Positions 13,490-26,700 of a stretch of 64,000 nucleotides of DNA are shown here, piece by piece. Below the pieces are notes generated by a model. That model saw only the letters and a list, made by a program, of their open reading frames with translations. It did no database searches and was not told the DNA's origin. Position numbers and translations under genes: made by a program. Each line of letters opens with the position of its first letter. Position 1 is the first letter of the stretch. The DNA is from Turnera subulata (taxonomy: Eukaryota; Streptophyta; Magnoliopsida; Malpighiales; Passifloraceae). The stretch spans positions 143,395 through 207,394 of the forward strand of contig JAKUCV010007250.1 of the NCBI GenBank assembly GCA_028386065.3, written 5' to 3'.

Positions 13490-16253
13490 ATGGCGTCCAA
13501 TATAGGGATGATGGACAGTGCTTATTTTGTGGGGAGGAATGAGATACTGACGTGGATCAACAACAGGCTCCAGCTTAATCTCACTCGAATTGAAGAGGTA
13601 TTGGCTTCCCTCCTTTTTTTTTTGCATGTTTTTTTTTTCTTTTCTGTTTCATTTGCTGCCAACCAAGTGATTTACATTCTTTGGGGTTTCTTCTGGTTTT
13701 GTAATGTCGATCATTGGTTGTTAAAGTTTAGATTTTTATCTCATTCTGGGCTCTATTGCATGTCGGTGTTGTTTGCTTTTGGGAATTTCGGACATATGGG
13801 AAAATTGTAATACCAGTTTGTTTGTCTAGGAAATTGTAATCTGAATTCATTTGCGGTTTCTGTTGTTATATTAGAGTTATCTTGCCGGTGTTCTTACTTA
13901 CATGCATTTTTCCGTAAACCAGACGGTTTATAATTCCCTTCTCTGGGTTTTCCTAGTAAGCTATTCTAAGAGAATCGTTGAGTCTGTGCTTAACATCAAA
14001 ATGCAGGAAAATTGTCTTTGCAGGGGATCCGAAGCTTGGGTGCTTTAACGTTGGAACTAATTTTTTTTATTGAATTGAGACATTTTACCACACTTGCATC
14101 TACAGTTGATAATTTCTTTTAGGTCTGATTATTTTTTTTTTAATGAGATAGACTTGAGAATTATGCAAAAAAATTTTGGTTTGCTGCTTCTGGTTCTAAC
14201 CTTTTTTTACCCATGTTAGGCCGCATCCGGTGCTGTGCAGTGTCAGATGATTGACATGACTTATCCAGGGGTTGTTCCAATGCACAAGGTGACAAAATGC
14301 TTGACTCATCTTTCTATATTCACTTTGTCCGTAACCCAAGTATTTGGACTGGAACATAGCTTTGCCTTAATCTAAGTTTGGTCTGCTGTAGGTTAATTTT
14401 GATGCAAAGACAGAATATGATATGATCCAGAATTACAAGGTTCTCCAGGAAGCATTCAACAAGTTGAAGATCGAGAAGGTAAATTGAGTCTTCTCTTTAT
14501 ACCTTATTTTCCTCATCTATGTGTATGTACTCCTTTAATGCTGCTTCCGTTATTGACTCTTGGGTTGGATTCAGAACAAGAAATGAATGCTGTTTGCAGC
14601 ATTAGATATAATGCCTTTTGCGCATCCAATGATTCTTCTAGTTCATACATTGTCTTAGTCTAGCATCTTACATTTCCTGGTGGATCTGTTTGAATTGGCA
14701 ATATCCTGCTTTGTTCCTTTTCAGAAGGAAGAATTGGAAAGGATTTTTTTTTTTCCTTCTAATTTCTGGTTCAAGATTAGTTCTCGTTATTCAGTTCTGC
14801 GCCAAGACAAAACTTATCTTGGAGTTGAGTTTGCAATTTAAAGTTATTGTTGTTAGTCATTGTTTCTTCGTCATTCTACCTAGTGTCTGTTTTGATGTTC
14901 ATTTGGTGAAAATATAATTTAGGGTATCACTGAGATTGTTTCTCTGCAATATGTGACTGTGTTGTCTCTGGCATACCGTCCATGCTGAGGTTTGTGCCAG
15001 TAATGCACTAAGAAGTTATAATTGTATTGACATTCCTTTTTATTCTGGCTATTTGGCAGCATATCGAAGTTAATCGGCTCGTTAAAGGTCGACCTTTGGA
15101 CAACTTGGAATTCTTACAGTGGCTGAAAAGATACTGTGATTCTGTAAATGGTGGCATCATGAATGAGTATATTAGTTTTCCTTTCTTCATTGGGCCCCTA
15201 TGTTGCTCTTGGATGCTAGTGATTTTTCTGCTGTATTGTTCGTTCTCTCACACTCTGTTCTGTATGCCGCAGGAACTATAATCCTGTGGAGCGAAGAAGT
15301 AAGGTCGGAAAGTACTCTAAAGGTTCCATGAAGACCACAAAGTCACTCCAAGCCAACCATATGCATAACTCTGCTTCCAGCGACCAAATTGTTTCTGGTC
15401 AGTTTGTGCTCCCAGTTGCTCCCATTTTTTGATGAATGTTTCTTTTTATTCCTTATGGTTCCTGCTCTTTGTTGTTAATTGCAAATGGCTGTAGGTCCAA
15501 AGCAAGGGAGGGGAATTGCTGTTGGGGGTAATTCAGAGGAGATTCATGCTTTGTCAAAAGAGGTACTTGTTCTGTTTTATCCCATTGCACACAACATCTC
15601 AACAAGTTTTGGGACCCTCAATTTTGTGTATGCAGTGAAAATGCCAGTATAAAATAGTTCTGGGTAGACTTTTTACACCTGTTTGGTGTTTCATCCATCG
15701 CTTTTCTCCATTCATAATGTTTGTGCCCGACCTTTTCTAATGTCTGCAATGCTTTTTATATCTACCTGTAAATGCATTTGGTTCTCATATTTCTTTTCTT
15801 CCTCTTTTGTGTTTTTTTTTTTTATATGCAGGTCACAGATCTCAAGCTGTCGGTGGAACTTTTGGAAAAAGAAAGGGATTTTTATTTTGCAAAGTTACGG
15901 GATATAGAAATACTTTGCCAAACGCCTGAACTGGAGGAAGAGCCGGTAAGAGTTTCTTGGATCACGTCTTTTAAACTGCTACCGCGCATGTCTCCCTCTA
16001 CAGGTTGCATAGAATTGAGAGACGTGTTGCTTAGTTGTGACATTGTTTAAATGTTGAGCAGATGACAGTTGCTGTCAAGAAAATTTTGTACGCTGCTGAT
16101 GCCAAAGAATCTGCACTTCAAGAAGCTCAGGAATACTTAGCAGAAGCCATGGATGAGAATGAAACTGGTGAACCTGAAGCTGAAGCTGAAGATGAAGATG
16201 AAGATGAGCATGACCATGACCATGACCATGAGCATGACCATGAGCGAGCCTGA
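13490..16253 (+). CDS. EB1A: Microtubule plus-end tracking protein EB1
   Basis: End-binding protein that tracks growing microtubule plus ends. Eight exons fit with phase kept throughout: 13490-13597, 14220-14288, 14392-14478, 15060-15166, 15273-15397, 15495-15562, 15832-15945 and 16062-16253. They encode 289 residues, the usual length for plant EB1a/b. Residues 1 to about 125 are the calponin-homology domain ([20 protein letters not shown], then [16 protein letters not shown]). A basic Ser/Lys linker follows, then the EB1 coiled coil and EBH domain at about 185-255 ([20 protein letters not shown]). The tail is very acidic and then alternates Asp and His at residues 276-286. It lacks the EEY/F end of animal EB1, as plant EB1a/b do. 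The number A versus B is inferred from gene neighbours. Confidence 0.95.
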
Positions 16254-17721
16254 GGGTATAAGCAATGAGAATTTTTTGCTTAGAGAAGGTTTAAACACTT
16301 TCAGCCCATGTTGTTTAGCAATGTTCCCAGTTGGATCATAACTTGTCAGTTAACTCTTGATGCCGTTCAGTGAAAATAACCTCTTTTTTTTTCCTTCCCT
16401 TTTTTCTGTCCCCCTGGTTGATGTTAAATGAATCATTTACCCTTGACTAATTCATTAATGATAAGGTGGCAACCGACTGCATTCCCTTTCATTCTTTTTT
16501 GCTTATGTTATTCTATTTTCAGAGGTTTAATTTTGCATTTTGTGTTGGGATCCCTGCTTACAATAGGTTTCTATATCCCGCCATGAATTGATAAACACTG
16601 ACCATAGGGCTTCAGCCTTTCATATTCACATTTAAAGACATCTGTGATTTATGGGCCTATTGTCTTTGCGCTTTGTTACAGACAACATCATCTGATGCCA
16701 GGCTGTTGGGAGGCAGCCCGTGCCGTTTCCACGTTAGTAGACAAATCTATTTACCTAACACATTAAAATCAGCTGTCTGGAGTTGCACCACGTGGCAAGC
16801 AACTGGGTTGCATGATCCCACCAAACAATTTTTCACTCCTTTACTTAAAGTGCCACTCTTTATTTTTAAAAAAAATTATTTCATAACCCATGGTTTATAA
16901 ACCTTTATACGAGTATTTCTTATGGTTTTAATCCTTTTAACTCTCTTAACCGATAAACCATTTTTGCTGCTGCTTGATAGACCTTTCTCTCCCAATCCCA
17001 TTATTTATTTCTTGAAACTCCAAGAACGATTGTGTACTGAAACAATAGGTACTCTTCTTACAATGCCTGACATTTTAAGTATTTGACAAAACACGTAAAA
17101 GTAGAAGTCGATAAAAAAAACAAGTAAAAGCATTATACGGATACCAATATGCCGATCACAGCAAAATCTAGAACAGGTCATCTTGAAGAACGATTGGATT
17201 ACTGACAGGACTTGGAAGACATGAACATGAAAAAGGTCGTGTTGGTTCGGCCGCATTTGAATTATTGCATTACGTGCACCACTAAAAACACAAGATGGGT
17301 CGCCATAGGAGAAGATAAACAATGACATAAACTTCGCACTTTGTTGCAGAATAAAGCTCACAAGCTCTAAAGCATCCCATGTAGACATGTAGTAAATAAA
17401 ATGGCCGATCCTGAAGCTAATTGTTATTTATTTAAGAGGCATCAGAGGAAAGAAAACAAAAACCGTAGATAAGGCATTTACAAAACAGGTGCTTTTACAG
17501 TTCTGGCGATGAGAAGCAACCGTTAAATAAACAAAAACGTGGAACGCAGTTATAGTTACATACTATGTAGCAGAAAAGCTAGAACATCCCCTATGCTTCA
17601 CAATAGCCAAAGACCACGGTAAGGTAACAGCCGAAACAACTCAGAACTTCGTCAACAACATAATACTAGTGAACGATTTTCTCCAACAAGCAGTGGAAGC
17701 CGCTGCGGCCAGAAGGCTTGG
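16254..17721. other. Intergenic region between convergent EB1 and HVA22 genes
   Basis: Two 3' flanks face each other here. The first 200-250 bases are likely EB1 3' UTR and about 17500-17721 likely HVA22 3' UTR. No gene was seen; the open frame at 17005-17388 (-) has no recognisable domain. Confidence 0.45.
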
Positions 17722-19153
17722 CTAGTATCTATAGTCCTCATCAAAGATTGGGTATCCACTACTCCTCCTGGATTTATCAGCCTGCAGAACAAGAGAAACT
17801 ACGTCAATCAACGAATTTTCCCATAGTTTACACAAGTTGAAGATCCTGTCTGTGCGCAATACACTTCGAATTAAGTATCAACAAAACTAGCGATCACAGT
17901 TGACCAAGGATGCCTAGTTTGTGAAACAGAGCTGAGTGAATGGCAAGTGGCATACCCTGTGAATGATCTTCTCGAATGCGTCAGGCCCATTCTCCTCGAT
18001 ATATTTCTCTGCAGCAGTCAGGATGTCGTCAGGCTTGCTGAAAACGTCCTTCTTCCTTGGAACATACCAAATATTGATGGTCTGCTGTGGGTTGAGGAAG
18101 AAAGGTCTAACAAAGTGTTCATAGACATATGCAGCTCCACTGAAGTATGGAATGACCAACCAGCAGGTCACAATGAGTTTGGCATATGGCCATATAGGGA
18201 TCCTGCCGACAGAAATTTAGGCTACATCAGCAAAAACCAAGTGGTTTCAACAGAAAGACCAGCATTTGCTAAAAGCATAAAGGCAATGACAAGGCTTTAT
18301 CATTGATGGCCAAATTGCTCCAAGATTAAGACACAATTGACATTGCACACAAGAGATTCTAGTTTACTTTCTATGAACTCTCAATTTATATCAAACACAT
18401 TCAATCAACTCCTAATTACCATATCTAGAGCATCAACAGGACCTATGGAAACAACATACACCAATAGAAAATAAGTTAAGTGCAGACCAAAAGCAGAACA
18501 GAATTTACCATTCAATGACTTTAGCAAATGTAAGCTCGAATAGGGTGATCATAGAATACAAAACCCAGTAAGTAAGCCATTGCTGATCGTCAACAGGAGA
18601 CTTACTCTCAATTGCCCTAATGGAGGCATACCTGTCCGAAGAAAAACCCAATTAAATTACCATCGCAAGAATATATTCTCAATCTCCAAGTCCAACAAAT
18701 AAAACAATCCTCCTCAGCAAAATTAGAATCTTTGGTCGGCAGCAACAAAATCCGCTCGAAACCACACTTAATTAAAGGATTGCAAGGGCACTTACAGAGG
18801 ATACACAAGGCTAACCACAGGCCTGCACAATAAAATTTTAAAAAACGTACAAATCAGTAACTAGAAAAAACAACACATCCAAGCATTAATGAGACTTCTA
18901 CAAAAAATCAATTAGAACAAACAAAAGAAAAAATCAGCTTAAAACCGGCTCCACTAATCACCCTAGCAAAATAAGCAATCTTCAGTCAAAAAACAAGCAG
19001 AATCTACAACTACCTTGACTAAAGACTCAAACTTTAGATTTCCCTAGCTGTATTTCAATACAGAGATAGAAGGAGGGAAACATACCCAGCAAGAACATCA
19101 AAGTTCTTAAGAATCACTTTTAAGAAGCTTCCCAATCCAGCCCCAGATCCCAT
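17722..19153 (-). CDS. HVA22A: HVA22-like protein a (TB2/DP1/REEP family)
   Basis: Membrane protein of the REEP/Yop1/HVA22 family, which shapes ER tubules and in plants affects vesicle traffic and ABA or stress responses. Five exons on the minus strand, 19153-19086, 18822-18796, 18631-18509, 18202-17956 and 17781-17722, give 174 residues; Arabidopsis HVA22a has 177. Exon 2 is only 27 bases. Diagnostic stretches are FDVLAGPVVSLVYPLYASI, QWLTYWVLYSMITLFE, a hydrophobic IPIWPYAKLIVTCWLVIPYF and GAAYVYEHFVRPFF. The TB2/DP1 hairpin segments span about residues 18-115. The C-terminus (AAEKYIEENGPDAFEKII, then a short basic and Tyr/Asp-rich end) is of the HVA22a kind. No ER retention motif is visible. 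Confidence 0.95.
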
Positions 19154-20652
19154 CTCTCTTGCTGTCGCTTTTTAACACTCACACCGTCTTCACTCTTTCT
19201 TTTCTGGGTCCTCTCTGCCTGGCTCTGATCTCCAATAACTCTTACAAAGAAGCGGCCACTACCCACTAGCTATAAGTTTATAGTTGCAGTTTCAGGTTCT
19301 TCTACTTCCCTGACGACAGGGAGTGGATGTGTGTCAGTGTGTGGCTTTGTGTTAGGAACTGAGAGCAGACAAGTGTGTAAAAAGTTAAGGACCCGAGTCC
19401 AGTAATTTAATACTTAAAATAATACTATTGTAATAACGAAAAAAAAGGAACGCGGAAGCTGACAAAGCCTCAAAGCCGGGTGCGAGGTTTTCCGGTGCTT
19501 CGCGGGGGTGCAGTACCAGCTACAATCTGGTCCGTCAAAATTTTGGCGTACTTGAGGTTGTTCTGGTTGATGTGTTGATCTTAACCGTTGATTATGCTCT
19601 TGAGGTTAGTGGGGAGTCGGTGTGACAATGTCTGTGGAATCTTGTAAAGAGAGAGGGGAGCCTTTGCTTTTGCTTTGTGATTGTGTGGGTGAATTATCAC
19701 GAAATTGCCACCTTCTAGCGAACTCTTTTTCCTTTTTTTTTTTTTAATGGTAGAACCTGGCGAACTAGTACTTAATTACCAAGGGGAAAGATTAGGAAAA
19801 GATATGTATAGAAAATAAAGATTTGGAAAATTAGCACTCAGTTAAAAGTCAAAACAAAAAGGACATGATTTTTTTATCTTAAAAGAAAAAGGTAAGACTT
19901 GCTAGACAAGTTTTAAATTCGGGAAAAGCAATCAAAATTTTCCATTTCCATCCCCCATATGAAGATTTTCTTTTTGAGAAACATATAAAGAGCTTATTTT
20001 AATAATACGCATCAACTTTGTATTGAAGTTGTAACTCAGATGTAAAAAAAAAAAAAAAACTTGTATTCAAGTTGTACCTACAAGTTTGTTTTCCATCACA
20101 AGAATAGAACATCACATTTTAATGGTACATAACATACAAGATCACTGATTAGTCATATTGCTAATTATACTGACATCGCCAATAATCCTCGGTTATTTTA
20201 AAATTTTCCCCTTAAGTACCAAGTGTATGACTGTTCAAAGAAAAAAAAAGTACCAAGTGTATGAGAGTACCAACCCGGAAAAACGGCGCCCTCAATATCC
20301 ACAACTACTCGTGACATAACCATGAGAAACTGTAAGAATTTGCAGTCAAGAAAAAACACGATTCACTTAACCTTTTTTTCCCTCGAGCACTTGCCCTTAG
20401 TGCTTGTACTCTCTGCGTCACATAAGCGGGTGTGAGTAGTTGTTCGCTAGTTGCTTTGGTCTATAGAAGTTTTTTTTTTTTGAAGCATTGGTCTATACAA
20501 GTTAAGAACATTGAAACTAGTATACGTGCATGAAGAGTGGCGAATGACTAGCCATCCAAAAGGCAGCGCTAATCTTTTTTCCTTTCTCAAAAAAGAAACC
20601 TACTTTGAATTAACAAGTTAGAGGATTGAAAATGTTTACACACCAAGGGGCA
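19154..20652. other. Intergenic region: HVA22 promoter and POPEYE 3' flank
   Basis: The right part of this stretch is the 3' side of the POPEYE-type gene and the left part is HVA22a upstream DNA. A 15-base sequence GTACCAAGTGTATGA occurs twice, near 20217 and 20251, separated by an A-rich spacer. There are homopolymer runs near 20043 (A) and 20470 (T). No gene was seen. Confidence 0.45.
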
Positions 20653-22455
20653 TCATTCCCCGCTGTTCAAGATGATGTTATTGCTATGACTAAACTGAAC
20701 TTCTTTTCTAGTTGTAATTTGCTCCCCAAGAAGTTGGGATGGCCAAGAATCTGTGGGTGTCGGATACCTAGCATGTGGTTTACTCACATATGAGGCATTG
20801 GTCATAGGATAGGTTTGAAGATCAGGTCGGAAAGGAACCACAAAAACAGCTGGTGTTTGCTGCAAAGAAGCATCTAGAGCGGGCAACCCCACAGACTCGG
20901 CTTGGAAATGTCCCTCTGCTCGAAGGAATTCAGGAGCCGGAACATTCAGGTCAGGCTTTGATTGGACCGCCTTCGCTTCCAACTCAGTTTGCAATTTCTC
21001 AATCTGAACTTCGAGGGCAGAATTCTCTTCCTTGAGTTCACTGTTCTCAACCGTTACCTGGCCATAGTACAACAAATAGTTTAAATACTATTGAAAAGAA
21101 CAATTCTTGAACACCAGAAGTCTGGCTCAGTTTCTCAAGAAACCTTGAAAGAATCTACAAATGCATAATTGGAGAAGGAACTGCCGCAAGAAGCAAGGAA
21201 CATGCCAAACAAATAGAAAGCATGTAAATGCAGAAGAAATATTCAGGGCCTCACATAGTTAGATTCAGATGAGAGAGATGTATTTTCTTTCTTGAGGCAC
21301 TCAATCTGCTGGGTCAAGTCCTTCAACAGTCGAGTTGTTTCACAGAGTATAGATGCCTTTCCATTGTTTGGTTGAGCAATTGCTGCACAATTAAATGGCT
21401 AAGGTTAAATGGTTAATTATAGTTTGTCAAATCTCCAAATCTTAAGATCTAATCAGAATGACCATGACCAACATCAAGCCTCATCCCCAATCTAAACAAG
21501 GGAGAGAGATAATTGGACATAAAATATATTACCAACTGCAGAGGCGAGCTCAAGGAAGAGCTCATTTAATTGCTCCCGCTTCAGTTTCTCCCTCTCTGCC
21601 TTGTGAATTCTTTTAGGAACCTTCAACTTATTCTTTCCCGGGGAACACCTGTAAAACATAGAGGTTTACGTTGTATAAACAAAATTTTCATACAAAATTA
21701 CAAACGAAAACAAATGTATGTTAATCCACACGACAGTTTGTGAAACATCTCCAAAACCAATAAGAGATACCATGGGATGATTCTCATGCCAAACACGATT
21801 ATAAGGTTGGATCATTCCTATAAGATTTAGCCTTCTAAATGTGAATGTGTATAAGATTTACTGACATATCTTCTCAATCACAAGTCATTATCCCAAAGTT
21901 CATGACCAATAGAAGCATGAATAGAAATAAGCGTTCCAAAACGAAGTCACTAATTGACAAACTTTTGCTGGACAAAAATTTTATTCTTACAAATTTTCAG
22001 GCCCCAAATGCAGGAAAATTGTCCTCTAGCCTCGTCATATTGAGGCTTAGCCCAGAAGATTGACACACTTGGGAACAAATGAGATAAAGAAAAACCTATT
22101 CCAATCAGACAAATTCCTACATTTGCTATTGATGAACGTAAGATAGCACCTTGTGAGTCCAATCCAGATAGATGAATACATTCATCCTTCTCATGGAATC
22201 GGGATAACAGCATTTGAATTAAATCCCTCATTGAGTACTCATAAATTTAAAACAGTTATGCTACCACATTTTTAAACGCGCCAAATTAGAACCAAGCACC
22301 AATTCATATCCCCAACCGGGCAAATAGCCATCCAAAATTCTTTGAGAAACAATCCAAACAGAAAACTTAAAAGGCTCTTTCACTGACCTCTTTGCAGCAG
22401 CATCCACTGTTATATTCACATCATCAGCTGACGGAGGAGGCACTTTTGAACCCAT
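20653..22455 (-). CDS. PYE: bHLH transcription factor POPEYE (bHLH47 type)
   Basis: POPEYE is a nuclear bHLH factor of subgroup IVb that is induced under iron deficiency and represses iron-storage and iron-mobilisation genes. Four exons on the minus strand, 22455-22388, 21648-21533, 21382-21255 and 21057-20653, give 238 residues; Arabidopsis PYE has 240. The protein starts [16 protein letters not shown]. The basic region and helix 1 are [26 protein letters not shown]; helix 2 is [21 protein letters not shown] long leucine zipper-like coiled coil follows ([20 protein letters not shown]). The C-terminal half is disordered and ends with the group motif [10 protein letters not shown]. The HER residues needed for E-box contact are replaced by a KAER context, as usual in this subgroup. 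Confidence 0.93.
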
Positions 22456-22815
22456 GATTAATCAATGAATCAAAACTGCAGATACAATGAAAAATACAAA
22501 AAAGAATGAAAACTTTGAACAAAAATCCGGAAAATCAACTGCTAATGAGCAAATATAACATAAGAAAGAAAGACCATTCTCGCAATTGGGCATTTCAATT
22601 TCGAAACAATGGATTCTATAGAACCCTAAATCCATATCCTGCTCAACGAAAAAGAAAAAGAAAATAAAATCGAAGTGAAGAGAGAACAATGGAGTTTAAA
22701 ATTGTCACCTTTCTAATTGAGTCAGCAAGCCAAACACACGACTCTAATAGTTAAAAACTTAAAACAAAGATGTGAAAGGAGGAGATTAAAAGATGGGTTC
22801 TTTGAGAGGTTGGGA

Positions 22816-23057
22816 TTAATATAAAGGGAGGGGAGGGAATCGAATTAACAATTTAGGGTTAAATAAGAGGCAGGGCTTTTTGACGGAGGGGGAGGTGATG
22901 GGTATGTATGTGTGGCGGGACAGGGAGGCGCGTGTGGAGCATCTGCCTTTTTGGGGCATTGAATCTGGACGCGCGAGCCCGACACGTGCTCATGTGTTCT
23001 TTTTTATTGTCCGCTCTTCTCCCGTGCCACGTGGCTGTCAATGTTAGTGCCACGTCA
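22816..23057 (-). promoter_or_regulatory. Probable POPEYE promoter with TATA box and ACGT cluster
   Basis: On the minus strand a TATA-like TTTATATTAA lies at 22825-22816, about 360 bases before the ATG. Upstream of it are two perfect G-boxes CACGTG (22983-22988 and 23028-23033) and a TGACGTGG element (about 23050-23057). G-boxes bind bHLH and bZIP factors, and POPEYE-like genes are controlled by group IVc bHLH proteins, so the cluster fits iron-response control. The start site itself is inferred. Confidence 0.5.
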
Positions 23058-23785
23058 TCACAAAGAAAGTAAGGGTTTGAATTTTACAGAAACACAAAGA
23101 TTTTTTAAAAAAAAATCACCAAAAAAAAAATACGGAGATAACTAAAACGGCAAAAAAAGAAAAATCTCACGGGGCAAGGGAATGGAAACGGGACGAATAC
23201 TCTTCCAAATTAAATTATATTTTTTTTTCAGCAGTAAAATGGAATGCAGTAAATGCAAAATTCAAAGGCGATTAGCCGATTACTCTTCCAAATTACTGAG
23301 CTAGCTGATTCTCCAAAAAAAAATATAATAATAATAATAATTACTGAGCAGGATTTTGAAGTTGCTATCACAACAACCTCAAGGGGAGTGTGGCATCCAC
23401 GAAGGGGCGCGCGCTGTCCTTTGGATGTGAAAGGTAAGGAGATAAATGGTCTGCTTAATCCAGACAACAAGCGTCTCTCTTCCACGTTGTACGCTGACTA
23501 GATCCCTTTTACCCTTGTTTGCTTATAGTAGTATTTATTATGATAAGAGACCACCTAGGACGATGATTCCGTTTACCATAATATCTGTGTCATCACACCA
23601 AAATCAAATCTCCATTTCCATTATGTTTTAGATTACAAAGTGCCACATGGCAAAAACCATAAGCTACAATCTCAAGACTATTACAAAGAAGAGTCAAGAA
23701 TAAGGGGAAGATTCCCATCAACAGGTGTATCAAGTGTGTGTACGTGACAGCTTTCTGTTTTGTGCGTGTGATTCTGCAGCCAGCC
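23058..23785. other. Intergenic region upstream of POPEYE
   Basis: Short upstream DNA between the POPEYE promoter and the 3' end of the next minus-strand gene. It contains several A-runs and a (AAT)n run near 23325-23340. No gene was seen; open frames at 23228-23501 occur on both strands without recognisable features. Confidence 0.4.
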
Positions 23786-26700
23786 TCATGTTCGTTTGCA
23801 ACCAAGATGGAATTTGCGGGCTTTCATTCTTCCATCCAGTGCAAGGGCTAGAACATCATATTCCTCCACGTACCATAGTTCCGAGACCATTGCCTGAATA
23901 ACATTTTCACAAACCGAGATGCGATCAATGTTGAAACAAAAGGACGAGTCAGCCAGGGGTTTTCTAGATTAGGCATAAGCATACCTCGGTTCCGCGGATT
24001 TTGCTGTTTATACGATCAACTAGTTCATGGAAAAACTGGAGCTGGCGTGAAGGCTCCTGAATGGAGGACAGTGAAAAATACACCAAGTTGGAAACAAGAC
24101 ACAAACTCAGATAAGAATATGAGCATATGTGGAAGCCAAACCAATGCAACTTATGAGCAAAAAGTCTTACAAAGTGACTTCTCTAAATGACCATTAAACT
24201 TTACATAGTGCAACGAGAATACTAGGTACTACCGTGGGTGAATCTTTGGGGTGACCTAGAAGCCTTGCAAATGATGTGTGAAGAATAGCAGCATCATACT
24301 GCAGCAGCAAATAACTGCAAATTAGTTAGGGCCCTGCATATTAGTAGTTTCAACAGCAAGGTATAGCACATTAAAGTAGTTTGAATAGCAGTTCATAGCA
24401 AATTACATGCTTCACATTCTTGTTACCATCAATACAAAAAGACAATGCTAGACTATTAACTCAAGCCACAAAAATCTACACACAAGAACATTCATGAAAC
24501 ACTAAACAGGAGATCGTTAATCTTAAGCCTAAGACTTTTGAGTAAGTCTGTTTAGCATATGCAATCGTCTTAAAAGTTGATATTGGAAGGGTTTACCATA
24601 GGTCACCAAACTGTACCCCAGAAATGGAGGGAGGGCTGAGGGGAGAGTTGCAGGGAAAGAACCATGGCTAGACCCAAGCAGAATATTCTTTTTTAAGGCC
24701 CAACTGTTCTGTGCTTTCAGATGGGAAAAAATTTTTGGGTCGCAGCTCAGAGCCATGGGAAGAGAGGATAGGGTGATTCCGGTAGCAGAAAACATGAGAA
24801 AGAAGAGGTAAGTTACAAAGCCTACAGAGAAATCTGCATTTGGGCACCAATTTTAACATGTGATCAACACATGATTGACTAGTTTGTAATGATCACCGTT
24901 TGCATATGCATAACCAGCAGGTCTGTAAATCTATTTGTTGTCACTTTTCTTACTGATGTAGCGTAATCTATTCACTGCTCTGACAGATGATAATCCAAAT
25001 GGCACTCACAAGTTGCTTCTCAGGGGCACGTGGAAGGGCAATCCTCAATTTCGCACGAATAGTTATGGGATCTGCTCCTGAGGTCACCTACAAAAATTTA
25101 AGTTGGCATGGATTAGCCCCTGTTCAAAGCAATAAGTCTCATGAAATAATTATTTAAATCTTATACACTGTGGACCTTTGCCGGTAATGAAGTTGTTTAA
25201 TATGCTTTAACACCCATACTGCATACTTTACATAACACTACTTATCTGTTTGATCTACCAAATCATTGATGAAATAATACAATGTCAAATTACAGTATAA
25301 GGAAAAGCTTCACTAAGAACTTTAACTACTAAAGAAAAAGAAATAGAAGTTTTTGACATCTCTTCTAATGGTGGATGAAACTCTATTAAGAAGCCAAAGA
25401 AAAAAAAATCATCTAGAGTCTAAAAGACGACGCTAATCCAAAGCATTAAGGGCAAAATATTCTCTAGGTCAGGAAAGATAATGATAAGGAAAAACAACAA
25501 AAACTGAATAAAACCATACTTAGCTGAAAAAAAATGTAATCAGTTTCTCATTTCTAGTGTATGTGTTTTTCATGTTCATGGAATTTCTCCCTCTAGATCA
25601 GAAACTTGAAAAGCTTAACGAAACTAAACGAGGCACCATCCACTCCCATTCTATGGGAAAGGCTTTGTATTTCCTCTAGATCAAGATATTGTATCATCAA
25701 AGAGGATCTCCAATGATATCCACGCGCATGCATATATGAAGACGCTGAAAATTAGCACAGAAAAGGAGAAGGAAACCAAATAATAGTGAAGTAACCTGCC
25801 AGCATCCTAGAAGCACACCAGTTGAAGTTAAAACCACCCTATCCAAGACAATTTTTAAGGGACAGAGGCCCTCTGCAACAGCTCTTACAGAAGTTGCTTC
25901 AGTTTCAATCTGAGGAAAGAGTGAAAATTTAAGGATAGTATACTCCAAGAAGAAATCAAGAGAGAGACAAATGGCTCCATGCTAATTTACCTCATCCGCA
26001 GTAGCAGGAACAGGGGTAATGTGGTGTGAGGCATGAAACATGCTAAAATGGTACAGACTTGAGTTCTGAAACCAAATTGCTAACCAGAATGCATGTAAGC
26101 ATGATGAAAAATAAGACTACGATGAACATATACTACTATTGTAATATTAGTGAGAAAAACCTGTTACCTTTATCAAAGTAAGGGCCAAATACATTCTGTA
26201 CTGCTTTCCTGTACCAAGCATGCATAAGAATATAATTTAGTTATGCAATGAGAAAAGAAAAAAAAAAACAAACAAAAAGGATACAACAACAAATGGATTA
26301 TAACAGTAGCTGTCCTGGAGTATCATAGGACGACCTAAAAACATGAGTGAAGATGTATTTATATCAGTATAAGATAGCATGCAGTCAACAACATCCCGTA
26401 ACTCTTATTCTGAAATTTTTGTGTCAGTAAAATCTTTACACCATTGCTAGTAATTAAACAGCTTAAGATGCAGATATAACTAAGTTGCAACCCGAATGCT
26501 CGATTCAGATCCGAAGAAGAAATCTACTCTTAAACAAAAGAACCCCATGATATATTTGTGGAATGGCATTGGCCAAAACCGAATCTACTTGTCAGTCGAT
26601 TACCTAGGAGCAATACCATACTGAATTACAATATTTTTTGAGAAAAGTAAAAGCAGCACAGATCCTTACGAGATGGGTATCGAGTACTCAGGATTTAGAT

